Shown: positions 8,256 to 17,011 of the stretch, in pieces | Layout: each line of letters opens with the position of its first letter | Position numbering within the stretch: position 1 is the first letter of the stretch | Assembly: GCF_007845675.1 (NCBI RefSeq) | Contig: NZ_VOBR01000015.1 | Span: forward strand, 124,001-188,000 | DNA: 64,000 nucleotides | Direction: 5' to 3' | From: Lentzea tibetensis | GTDB lineage: Bacteria; Actinomycetota; Actinomycetes; Mycobacteriales; Pseudonocardiaceae | Notes under the pieces: generated by a model | The model's database searches: none | Told to the model about the DNA's origin: nothing | The model's input: only the letters and a program-made list of their open reading frames with translations | Program-made: the position numbers and the translations under genes

Positions 8256-8276
8256 TTGCCTAGAGGGTCTAGGCAA
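8256..8276. promoter_or_regulatory. 21-bp palindromic operator between fbp-like gene and TetR
   Basis: TTGCCTAGA and TCTAGGCAA form perfect 9-bp arms around GGG. Each outer end supplies a TTGCCT -35 box: leftward with TAGCGT (8252-8247) at 18 bp, rightward with GAATAA (8279-8284) at 17 bp. One TetR dimer bound here would control both divergent genes. Confidence 0.75.
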
Positions 8277-8302
8277 ATGAATAACATCCCTAGGGACGGC
8301 AG

Positions 8303-8869
8303 ATGGCACGCGCGGGGCTGACGGCTGACCGCTTGACCAGGGCGGCGGCGGAGATGGCCGACGAGGTCGGCTTCGAGAACGTGACCGTGTCGGCGCTCGC
8401 ACGCAGGTTCGGCGTCAAGGACGCGAGCCTGTACTCGCACATCCGCAACGCCCACGACCTGCGGACACGGGTCGCGGTGCTGGCACTCGCGGAGCTCGCC
8501 GACCTGGTCGCGTCCGCACTGGCCGGCCGGGCCGGGAAGGACGCGCTGGTGGCGTTCGCGAGCGCCTACCGCGACTACGCGAAGCGCCATCCGGGCCAGT
8601 ACACCGCGACCCAGATGGCACTCGACCCCGACGTCGCGGCCACGAGCGCCGCGGGCAGGCACGCCGAGCTGACGCGGGCGGTCCTGCGCGGCTACGGCCT
8701 GGGGGAGCCGCACGAGACCGACGCGGTCCGGTTCATGCACAGCACTTTCCACGGGTACGTGAGCCTGGAGAGGGCCGGTGCGTTCCACGGCCATCCCCGC
8801 GGTGTCGACGCGTCCTGGTCGCGGGCACTCGACGCCGTCGACACCGCACTGAGGAACTGGCCCGACTAG
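8303..8869 (+). CDS. TetR/AcrR family regulator (WHG-type C-terminal domain)
   Basis: A 188-aa TetR protein. The helix-turn-helix spans about residues 22-46 (VTVSALARRFGVKDASLYSH), and the C-terminal ligand domain has the FMHSTFHGYVSLERAGAFH segment typical of the TetR_C_33/WHG group. It very likely represses itself and the divergent FBP-domain gene through the palindrome at 8256-8276. Its stop overlaps the stop of the ATP-grasp gene by 4 bp on the opposite strand. Ligand unknown. Confidence 0.88.
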   Translation: MARAGLTADRLTRAAAEMADEVGFENVTVSALARRFGVKDASLYSHIRNAHDLRTRVAVLALAELADLVASALAGRAGKDALVAFASAYRDYAKRHPGQYTATQMALDPDVAATSAAGRHAELTRAVLRGYGLGEPHETDAVRFMHSTFHGYVSLERAGAFHGHPRGVDASWSRALDAVDTALRNWPD

Positions 8870-9792
8870 CTCAGCATCGCGAGATGTGCTTCCACGTAAG
8901 GAATCGCGACCGTCTCCAGGCCGCCGTCCGAGCCGAACGCGGGGTGCACGTTGACCTCGAACACGACGCCACCGTTCTCGAGGGCGAGGTCGACACCGCC
9001 GAACGCCAGCCCCAGGGACTTCGTGGCGCTCACGGCCAGCTGACCGAGCCCCGCGGGCAGGTCGTCGATGTCGAGCACGGTCGAGACCGCGCCCTGGATC
9101 TCGTTGCAGGGCGCGTCCGGATTCGCCTGCACGTGCTCGCAGGCCCGCACCACGCGGCCCTCCAGCACCACCACTCGGTACTGGTGCCGCAGCCCGCCGT
9201 GGTTCACGTTGTTCGCATCCCGCGCGATCAACCAGTCCAGCTCGGAGGTGGCGTAGTAGTCGGCCGCGTCCCGCAGCTGCTCGTGGCTGGTGACGTGGAA
9301 GACGTCGTCACCGCCCATGCCCACCACCGGGCGCGCCCAGACGTCGCCGCCCAGTTCGTCGAACGAGTCAGCGGCCAGTTCCGCGGTGGGCCGGGACAGG
9401 CTGATGGTCTCCATGTGCGGCACGTTGTCGAGCACGAACTGGTCGACCGTGAGGTTCTTCTCGGTGGCTGTCCGCGACGCGTCCGCGTCGAGGCCGAGCG
9501 AGTTCACCCCGTGCTGTTCCAGCAGCCGCTGGAACGCCTCGAAGTCACGCCGCTTGCCAGGTGGAATCTCGTAGATGAGGACGACCGACGGAGTCACGAC
9601 GACGTCGCCCGCCTCCAGGCGGAGCGCTCCGTCCGCGGTGTTCACCCTGCCGATCCCGCCGGTCATGAAGTGCCGCGCGTCCATCTGCACGGGCGGGCGT
9701 CCGGTCAGCGTCTCGACCGCGGTGACCAGGGTTGCCCGACTGCCTTCCGTCGAGCTGTGATCGGTCATCAGCACAATCTCGCGTGCATCCAC
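8866..9792 (-). CDS. RimK-like ATP-grasp ligase
   Basis: A 308-aa ATP-grasp protein. The N-terminal pre-ATP-grasp region (1-115) ends at a SRTATEKNLT helix; the nucleotide site follows (DVWARPVVGMGGDDVFHV near 150, RDANNVNHGGLRHQYRVVV near 195), and the C-terminus has the metal-binding signature FGGVDLALENG...VFEVNVHPAFG. RimK-type enzymes add amino acids to proteins or small molecules, and relatives make graspetide cross-links. The natural substrate is not evident. GTG at 9792 gives the full domain; an ATG eight codons in is possible. Confidence 0.78.
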   Translation of the reverse strand: MDAREIVLMTDHSSTEGSRATLVTAVETLTGRPPVQMDARHFMTGGIGRVNTADGALRLEAGDVVVTPSVVLIYEIPPGKRRDFEAFQRLLEQHGVNSLGLDADASRTATEKNLTVDQFVLDNVPHMETISLSRPTAELAADSFDELGGDVWARPVVGMGGDDVFHVTSHEQLRDAADYYATSELDWLIARDANNVNHGGLRHQYRVVVLEGRVVRACEHVQANPDAPCNEIQGAVSTVLDIDDLPAGLGQLAVSATKSLGLAFGGVDLALENGGVVFEVNVHPAFGSDGGLETVAIPYVEAHLAMLS

Positions 9793-9843
9793 TATTCAGT
9801 TCTCGTCTCTAGGCCGACTAACCCGCGGCATCAGGAGGCACTC

Positions 9844-9975
9844 GTGAAATCCGAACGTAGCAGAGAAAGCAGTGCTCAAATGACGTCCGAGGGGTCAACG
9901 GCCTGCTCCCCGAAGACGGGACGTTCGAGGTGGGCGCGGATCTGGTCCGCGTCGGGCATGCCGAGCTCGGTGTAG
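9844..9975 (+). CDS. possible 43-aa peptide, divergent from ATP-grasp gene
   Basis: A short frame with an unusually good ribosome site, AGGAGG at 9833-9838, 5 bp before the GTG start. The product is Ser/Arg/Thr-rich (starts MKSERSRESSAQMTSEG). It lies divergent to the ATP-grasp gene, and its last 100 bp are antisense to the end of the STAND gene. Codon use is not biased as in the neighbours, so this may be chance; recorded because ATP-grasp enzymes can act on small ribosomal peptides. Confidence 0.2.
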   Translation: MKSERSRESSAQMTSEGSTACSPKTGRSRWARIWSASGMPSSV

Positions 9976-12488
9976 AGGGTCAGGGCGTGCTGGTAGTGCC
10001 GACGGGCCTGCACGTGGTTACCGAGGGTGTGGTGGGCGTGGCCGAGGCCGGCGTGGGCGCGGGCCTGCTGGTCGAGTGCGCCGATGTCGGTGGCGATGGT
10101 GTGGGCGTCGGTGTGGTGGATGAGGGCGTCGGCAGGGCGTCCAGCGGTGTGAGCTGCTTCGCCGAGGCCGTTGAGCGGCCAGGCTTCGCCCTGGCGTTCG
10201 CCGATCTCGCGGAAGATGGCCAGGGCCCGCTGGTAGTGCCCGGCCGCTTCGGCAGGTTGGTCGAGGAGGAGGCGGAGGGCGCCGAGGCTGTCCAGCGCCC
10301 TGGCTTCGCCGGCGCGGTTGCCTGCCTGCCGGTACAGGGTCAGGGCCTGGTGGAGGTGGTCGGTGGCCGGACCGTGCCTGCCCAGCCGCACCTCGACGTA
10401 GCCGAGGCCGCTCAGGGCGTTGGCCTCGCCGGCCCGGTCGCCGGCCAACAGGCACAGGGCCAGGGCCCGTCCTTTGTGGTCGACCGCCGAGTGGTAGCGG
10501 CCCAGCCGCTCCTCGACGGTGCCGAGGTTGCCCAGGGTGTTGGCTTCGCCGGTGCGGTCGCCTGCCTGCCGGAACAGGGGCAGCGCCTCGTCGAGGTGGT
10601 CGGCGGCCGGCCGGTAGCGGCCCAACCACATCTCGACGACGCCGAGGTTGTTCAGGGCGCGAGCCTCACCGACCGAGTCGCCTGCCTGCCGGAACAGGTC
10701 TCGTGCCTGCCCGAGGTACTCGCAGGCCGGCCCGTACCGGCCCATCACCATGTGGGTGGTGCCGACGCCGTTCAAGGCGTGGCCTTGTCCGGCCCGGTCA
10801 CCGGATTGCTGGGCGGCGTGGTGGGCGTGCCCGTGAACGGCCAGGGCGTCGGTGAAGTGCCCGCCGATGAGGTAGCGGAACAGGATGGCCGAGAGTCGGG
10901 TGGTGTGGGTGGGCCAGCCGTGGGTGGCGGTGTGAGCGGCGACGGCGACCAGGGTGGGGCGTTCAGTGTCCAGCCACACGCGGGCAGTGTCCGGGGCGGC
11001 CAGGTCCGGCACGGGGTTGGCGGGCGGGGGGAGGCGGGGCCGACGGTGGGCTTCGGCCGGGTACAGGGTGTCCATCGCGGTCGCGGACGTGGCGAGGTAG
11101 GAGTCGAACAGGCGGGTCAGTGCGGCACGGCGTTGCGGTGCCGGGTCCTCGTCGGTGGCCCGGCCGGTGGCGTAGGCGCGGACCAGGTCGTGGAACGTGT
11201 ACCGGCCGGGGGCGTTCTGCTGCAGCAGGTGGTCGCGGTGCAGGTCGTGCAGGTGGGCCTCGGCGGTGGGCAGGTCGATGTCGGCCAGCGCCGCGGCGGC
11301 GTGGGCATCGAGGTCGTGACCGGGGTGCAGCCCGGCCAGACGCAGCAGCCGTTGCCGGTCGGCGGGCAGCTGCCGGTAGGACAGGTCGAGTGCGAGCTCC
11401 ACACCGGAGTCCAGGCGCCGGTCGTGGTGACGCTCGTCGAGCCGATCGGCGTGGTCGGTCAGCGTCCAGCCGGACCTCGCGCGGATGTGCGCGCTGACCA
11501 GCCCGAGCGCGAGAGGCAAGTGGCCGCAGCGGTGTGCGATGCGGGCGGTCGCCTCCGGGTCGGGGCCGACGGGAACGTGCGGCGCGGCTTCGGTGAGGAG
11601 CGCGATCGCCTCGCCGGGAGTGAACACGTCCAGGTGGGTGGCGGTACCGAGGCTCGTGAGACTGCGTCGGCTGGTGACCAGCACCGGACAGCCGGGCGTT
11701 TCGGTCAGCAGCGGGCGGACCTGGTCGGCGTCGGCGGCGTTGTCCAGCACCACCAGGGTGCGGGTGCCTGCCAGCCGTTCGCGGTAGGCGGCTGATCTGG
11801 CGGTCAGGTCGTGCGGGATCTGCTGGCCGGGCATCCCGAGCAGCCGCAGGAACCCGTCGAGCACGGCAGCTGGGTCCGCGGGCGGTTGGGCCGGATCGGG
11901 GTGGAATCCCCGCAGGTTCACGAACAGCACCCGCTCGACCAGCCCCTCCGCGGCGAGCAGGTGCCCGGCGTGGACGGCGAGCTCGGTCTTGCCCACCCCG
12001 GCCATCCCGGCGATCGAGCAGATCGCCGGGACTCCGTCGTCCACGCACCCGTCGCGCAGTGCCCGCCGGAGCCGGTCCAGCTCGGCGGACCGGCCGGTGA
12101 ACCCTGCCAGCCCTCGCGGCAGCCGGTCCTGCGCACGAACCTGCGCCGCCGCCTCGCCCCACCCGGTGATCACCTGCAGCGCCTGGCGCCACTGCGTCAC
12201 GTAGCCCACGTCCGGGTGCAACGCCTGCACCACCGCCACGACCAGCTCGGCGTTCAACCGCCGCCGGCCGCGGCGGAAGCAGTCGACCACGGTCGTCTTG
12301 CCCGCCAGTTCACCGGCGGGCCTGCCCATCGCGGTCCAGGCCGCGTTGACGCGGTCCGTGATGCGCTCGTACGACGGGTCACCCGCCCAGACCTTCAACG
12401 ACCGCAACCGCTCGACCAGGCCGTCGAGGGTGCCTGCCTGTCCTGGATCGGGTAGCGCCGCGAACGCCTCGCCCGGCTGCTGCCCCAT
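9876..12488 (-). CDS. STAND NTPase (NB-ARC) with TPR repeats
   Basis: An 870-aa signal-transduction NTPase. Residues 1-110 are a helical N-terminal module (LVERLRSLKVWAGDPSYERI...YVTQWRQAL) common to actinomycete STAND proteins. The NB-ARC domain follows: Walker A GMAGVGKT at 161-168 (Lys167), Walker B LVVLDNAAD near 245-253, and CGHLPLALGL near 321-330. From about 540 onward there are six or more TPR units (ALNNLGVVEMWLGRYRPA-like repeats). Such proteins oligomerise on ligand binding; targets are unknown. The ATG at 12488 has TAGCCT (12500-12495) as -10 box 6 bp upstream, so it is probably leaderless. A decayed copy lies at 13668-13895. Confidence 0.88.
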   Translation of the reverse strand: MGQQPGEAFAALPDPGQAGTLDGLVERLRSLKVWAGDPSYERITDRVNAAWTAMGRPAGELAGKTTVVDCFRRGRRRLNAELVVAVVQALHPDVGYVTQWRQALQVITGWGEAAAQVRAQDRLPRGLAGFTGRSAELDRLRRALRDGCVDDGVPAICSIAGMAGVGKTELAVHAGHLLAAEGLVERVLFVNLRGFHPDPAQPPADPAAVLDGFLRLLGMPGQQIPHDLTARSAAYRERLAGTRTLVVLDNAADADQVRPLLTETPGCPVLVTSRRSLTSLGTATHLDVFTPGEAIALLTEAAPHVPVGPDPEATARIAHRCGHLPLALGLVSAHIRARSGWTLTDHADRLDERHHDRRLDSGVELALDLSYRQLPADRQRLLRLAGLHPGHDLDAHAAAALADIDLPTAEAHLHDLHRDHLLQQNAPGRYTFHDLVRAYATGRATDEDPAPQRRAALTRLFDSYLATSATAMDTLYPAEAHRRPRLPPPANPVPDLAAPDTARVWLDTERPTLVAVAAHTATHGWPTHTTRLSAILFRYLIGGHFTDALAVHGHAHHAAQQSGDRAGQGHALNGVGTTHMVMGRYGPACEYLGQARDLFRQAGDSVGEARALNNLGVVEMWLGRYRPAADHLDEALPLFRQAGDRTGEANTLGNLGTVEERLGRYHSAVDHKGRALALCLLAGDRAGEANALSGLGYVEVRLGRHGPATDHLHQALTLYRQAGNRAGEARALDSLGALRLLLDQPAEAAGHYQRALAIFREIGERQGEAWPLNGLGEAAHTAGRPADALIHHTDAHTIATDIGALDQQARAHAGLGHAHHTLGNHVQARRHYQHALTLYTELGMPDADQIRAHLERPVFGEQAVDPSDVI

Positions 12489-12647
12489 CCGGCAAGGCTA
12501 GCGATCACATTCGGATTCGTTCGGGATCGTTCGGCGTGATCCACCAGAGCTGGACAGTCGACAGCAGACCGGCAGTCGGCCGACACAGGGGGAGCTGGAA
12601 CGAGATGGAACGTCACAAGGACGAGCACCCGTCGGAAGGAATTTGAG
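12489..12647. promoter_or_regulatory. divergent promoter region of STAND and lectin genes
   Basis: The spacer holds three short repeats reading CGAAyG on the minus strand (12508-12534) enclosed by GATCAC (12503-12508) and GTGATC (12536-12541), next to the STAND -10 box. A diverged copy of this stretch lies upstream of the STAND remnant (about 13896-14030), showing that the control region was duplicated with the gene. A GAAGGA ribosome site precedes the lectin ATG. Confidence 0.5.
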
Positions 12648-13142
12648 ATGCGAAGTCGGCGATCTACCAGTCTGCTGTTCGCAGCGGCTGTGGCAACCTC
12701 TGCTGCTCTAGCGGTCTCGCCGCCGGCACAGGCCGAAGACGCCATCGTCAAGCTCGTGAGCAACCAGAGCGGCAAGTGTCTGCAGCCGGCCTCTCTCAAC
12801 CAGGGAGCTGAGGTCATTCAGATGACCTGCAACGGCACCCGCGCTCAGCAGTGGACGGTCAAGTTCGAGCGCAGGGGTGTCCACCTGGTGAACAGGGCGA
12901 GCCAGTTCTGCATGGACGCCTTCGGTGGGGCCACCAACGGAACACCGATCATCCAGTGGGTGTGCAACGACATCAGCAACGAGAACTGGAGCTTCGGTCT
13001 CGGCAACAACCTGTTGGCCTCGCTGGTCGCGGGCACCCGAAGCCACTGCATCGCCTCGCCGGGACCCGATGACGGCCTGCCGATGGAGCTGCGCTTCTGC
13101 GACGGCAACCTGTCACAGCTCTGGAGCCGCCCCAATGGGTAG
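12648..13142 (+). CDS. secreted ricin-type beta-trefoil lectin domain protein
   Basis: A 164-aa protein with a Sec signal peptide (MRSRRSTSLLFAAAVATSAA, cleavage likely after AQA near residue 29). The rest is one beta-trefoil: three QxW-like repeats (AQQW, NENW, SQLW) and paired cysteines (CLQP/C, FCMD/C, HCIA/C) as in RICIN domains. Likely an extracellular carbohydrate-binding protein without a catalytic domain. Followed by a second lectin gene that starts inside its last codons (8-bp overlap), so the two are coupled. Confidence 0.85.
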   Translation: MRSRRSTSLLFAAAVATSAALAVSPPAQAEDAIVKLVSNQSGKCLQPASLNQGAEVIQMTCNGTRAQQWTVKFERRGVHLVNRASQFCMDAFGGATNGTPIIQWVCNDISNENWSFGLGNNLLASLVAGTRSHCIASPGPDDGLPMELRFCDGNLSQLWSRPNG

Positions 13143-13671
13143 AAGACGTCAGATCGTCACGCTGGTCATGTTGTTGATCACCAGCTTCGCAGCGGTGATC
13201 GCCGCAACGCCGGCGACCGCCGCGACGACAGGCCCCTTTCAGATCCGCGTGATTGGTGGCGGCTTCCAGTGCCTGCAGCCGGAGGGCGGCAACACCCTGC
13301 AGGGGACACGGATCGTCCAGACGCGGTGCGACCGCAACAACACCGCCCAGCATTGGATGAGGGCACCCGTCAGCGGCAACGTCGTCCACTTCGTCAACAT
13401 CCACAGTGGACTGTGCCTCAATGCGCACGGGGCAGCCGCGCGCGAAACTCCGGTCGATCAGTGGCCGTGCAACGGCATCAGCAACGAGAACTGGGAAGAA
13501 GGACCGGACCCCGGCCCGGAGGACTTCCCGCCGTTGTTCTCGCGGGTTTCCGGGACCAAGAGCCTCTGCCTCGACGTTCCTTTCAGTCAGGAGACCGACG
13601 GGCTCGCGATGTGGATCCATCGCTGCAACAACACCAGCGCGCAAAAGATATGGATCTCCCGCCTGTTCTAG
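13135..13671 (+). CDS. second secreted beta-trefoil lectin domain protein
   Basis: A 178-aa paralogue of the preceding gene. Signal peptide to about residue 28 (hydrophobic VTLVMLLITSFAAVIAATPA, then TAA), then a RICIN trefoil with AQHW, NGISNENW and AQKIW repeats and the cysteine pairs FQCLQP, LCLNA and LCLDV. The phrase C-N-(D/G)-I-S-N-E-N-W is shared with the first lectin, indicating tandem duplication. The ATG at 13135 overlaps the end of the first lectin by 8 bp. Probably secreted together as a pair of sugar-binding proteins. Confidence 0.8.
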   Translation: MGRRRQIVTLVMLLITSFAAVIAATPATAATTGPFQIRVIGGGFQCLQPEGGNTLQGTRIVQTRCDRNNTAQHWMRAPVSGNVVHFVNIHSGLCLNAHGAAARETPVDQWPCNGISNENWEEGPDPGPEDFPPLFSRVSGTKSLCLDVPFSQETDGLAMWIHRCNNTSAQKIWISRLF

Positions 13672-13895
13672 CGGCGATGTGCGCGTGCGCAGCGCTGGGC
13701 GATGTGGGCGGTCTCCTCCGGGGCGTGGCCGGCGAGCCCGGTCTTGCCCACCCCGGCCATCCCGGCGATCACGCAGATCGCCGGGATGGCTGGGGCTTCT
13801 CCGTCCACGCACCCGTGACGCAGCGCCCGCCGGACCCTGCGGTGGCCGGTCCTGCGCGCGGCGAAGGGGTCAACCAGCTGCTGCGCCGCCGCCAT
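13668..13895 (-). pseudogene. remnant of a duplicated STAND gene
   Basis: The 75-codon frame reads RRALRHGCVDG...PAICVIAGMAGVGKTGLAGHA and then jumps to PEETAHIAQRC. These align with residues 142-175 and about 311-321 of the intact STAND protein at 9876-12488, so about 135 codons of NB-ARC were deleted internally, and everything after the junction is lost. The Walker A sequence is intact but the protein cannot fold as a STAND NTPase. Upstream DNA also resembles the intact gene's promoter. A decayed copy from a tandem duplication. Confidence 0.8.
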
Positions 13896-14082
13896 GGTTT
13901 TGAGGCTGGCGATCCACCATCACCCGCATTCGGGTTCGGTCGGGATCTGCCTGGGGCGAGGCAACCACGTGGACAGTCGGCGGCAGACCAGCAGCCGTCC
14001 GGCCGAGAGGACCACGTCATGCGTTGCCACCGGAGGACCACCAACCCCGAAGACGGCTGGAACTCGCGCAGCCCGTGCGCCC

Positions 14083-15646
<1,564 letters not shown>

Positions 15647-15649
<3 letters not shown>

Positions 15650-15754
15650 TTGAAGTGGGCAAGGAGAGCAATTCTCCTTGCCATTGTTCTTGCGGTGTTC
15701 GTTCCGCTGACCGGTGCAACCCCTTCGGCACGGTCCACCAGGCCTGTTAGATGA
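15647..15754 (+). CDS. possible 35-aa hydrophobic leader peptide
   Basis: A short frame starting MLKWARRAILLAIVLAVF, with a basic N-terminus and a hydrophobic core like a signal peptide, ending in a stop that overlaps the ATG of the VanX-like gene. No ribosome site precedes it, and its ATG falls within the proposed -10 box, so from that promoter it would not be transcribed. It could be a leader peptide from another promoter, a remnant, or chance. Confidence 0.25.
15658..15682 (+). promoter_or_regulatory. strong 5'-UTR hairpin before VanX-like gene
   Basis: GGCAAGGAGA and TCTCCTTGCC are perfect 10-bp arms around a 5-nt loop. It would form at the very 5' end of a transcript from the RAE-embedded promoter. 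It could be a stabilising structure, an attenuator or a protein-binding palindrome. Confidence 0.5.
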
Positions 15755-16509
15755 ACGCCGTGCGCGCCTTGATGACTGTGCTGCTCTCGATCGTGCTGAC
15801 GGCTCCGGCGGCCGCCCAGGCCTCGCCCACCGGGTTCGTCGCGTTGCGGGACGTGGATCCGACGATCGTCCACGACATGCGGTACTACACCGCGCACAAC
15901 TTCGTGGGCAGTCGGATCGACGGCTACCGGGCGCCGCTCTGCATCGTGACCAAGCAGGCCGCGGTGGCGTTGCGCGGCGTGCAGCGCGAGATGCTCAAGC
16001 GCGGCTACACGCTGAAGGTCTACGACTGCTACCGCCCGCAGCGCGCGGTCGACCACTTCGTGCGATGGGCGAAGGATCTGGCCGACCAGCGGATGAAGAC
16101 CGAGTTCTACCCGCAGGTGGACAAGACGCGGTTGTTCGAGGACGGCTACATCGCGGAGAAGTCCGGGCACAGCAGGGGATCGACGGTCGACCTGACGATC
16201 GTGAAGCTGCCCGCCCGGTTCCAGCGGCCGTACGTGCCGGGGGAGCGGCTGGTGCCGTGCTTCGCGCCCACCAGGTTCCCGGACAACACGGTCGACATGG
16301 CGACCGGGTACGACTGCTTCGACACGCTCTCGCACACCGACGACCCGCGGGTGACCGGGCAGGCACGGGAGAACCGGCAGCTGCTGAAGACGACCATGCA
16401 GCAGCACGGGTTCCGCAACCTGCCCGAGGAGTGGTGGCACTTCACGCTGAACGGCGAGCCGTTCCCGGACACCTACTTCGACTTCCCGGTGTCCCGCCAC
16501 TCCATCTGA
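15751..16509 (+). CDS. secreted D-alanyl-D-alanine dipeptidase (M15, VanX/DdpX-like)
   Basis: A 252-aa peptidase with a Sec signal peptide (hydrophobic core to about residue 22, AQA cleavage). Active-site residues are complete: DCYRPQRAVDHF (Arg95), SGHSRGSTVDL with zinc ligands His140 and Asp147, catalytic Glu in PEEWWHF (226/227) and His230. M15D enzymes split D-Ala-D-Ala dipeptide. Intracellular VanX gives vancomycin resistance; exported versions recycle cell-wall dipeptides. Being secreted, a nutritional or wall-turnover role is likelier. Divergent from rox, possibly sharing the RAE region. Confidence 0.85.
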   Translation: MNAVRALMTVLLSIVLTAPAAAQASPTGFVALRDVDPTIVHDMRYYTAHNFVGSRIDGYRAPLCIVTKQAAVALRGVQREMLKRGYTLKVYDCYRPQRAVDHFVRWAKDLADQRMKTEFYPQVDKTRLFEDGYIAEKSGHSRGSTVDLTIVKLPARFQRPYVPGERLVPCFAPTRFPDNTVDMATGYDCFDTLSHTDDPRVTGQARENRQLLKTTMQQHGFRNLPEEWWHFTLNGEPFPDTYFDFPVSRHSI

Positions 16510-16539
16510 CCGGTCACCGCCGATCGTTAGCATCAAGCG

Positions 16540-16829
16540 ATGCGCGCCGTATTCCCCGGCTCCTTCGACCCGGCCACGCAGGGCCACCTCGACGTGGCGC
16601 GCCGGGCCGCGGGCATGTTCGACGAAGTCGTCATGTGCGTGCTGACCAACCCGAAGAAGACCGGCCGCCTCCCGCTCGCCGAACGACTGGCCCTGCTGGC
16701 CGACATGACCAGTTGCCGATGGCTCAGATGAACCGTCGCCTGAGCGGCCTCGAAACGCTCTTCGTCCCGACCAGTCCCGCGCAGGCGTACATCTCCTCGA
16801 CCCTCATCGCGGCGACGGCCCAGCGATAG
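16540..16829 (+). pseudogene. broken coaD (phosphopantetheine adenylyltransferase)
   Basis: The first part reads [20 protein letters not shown], the N-terminus of CoaD with its TxGH nucleotide motif, to about residue 56. Near 16710 the frame shifts and about 33 central codons are missing; the other frame continues [20 protein letters not shown] and AYISSTLI, the CoaD C-terminal half, then stops before the final helix. CoaD catalyses an essential CoA step, so an intact copy must exist elsewhere; this is a degenerate duplicate. Confidence 0.85.
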
Positions 16830-16847
16830 CGCCCGTTCGAAGCGCGT

Positions 16848-16873
16848 GACGCGCAATTGAGACGCGCAATTGA
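16848..16873 (+). repeat. tandem 13-bp direct repeat upstream of P450
   Basis: GACGCGCAATTGA occurs twice in succession in the spacer before the P450 gene, about 90 bp ahead of a TACATT -10-like box (16960-16965). Head-to-tail 13-mers in a promoter region suggest an activator site, but no regulator is adjacent. Confidence 0.4.
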
Positions 16874-17011
16874 AATGACAAGCCGCAGTGCACGGATCTG
16901 GCCGATAGCTAACAGGGCATCGAGTTTTTTCCGCGACTTTCGGCCAGTAGCGGCGCTCGTACATTGCCGACATAGTTCTGGCCACTACCAAGGCAGCGTG
17001 TGGAGGCAATC

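Noticed and set aside
9930-11795. A 621-codon plus-strand frame opposite the STAND gene
   Set aside because: Gly/Val-rich low-complexity translation of TPR codons on the wrong strand; no start signal.
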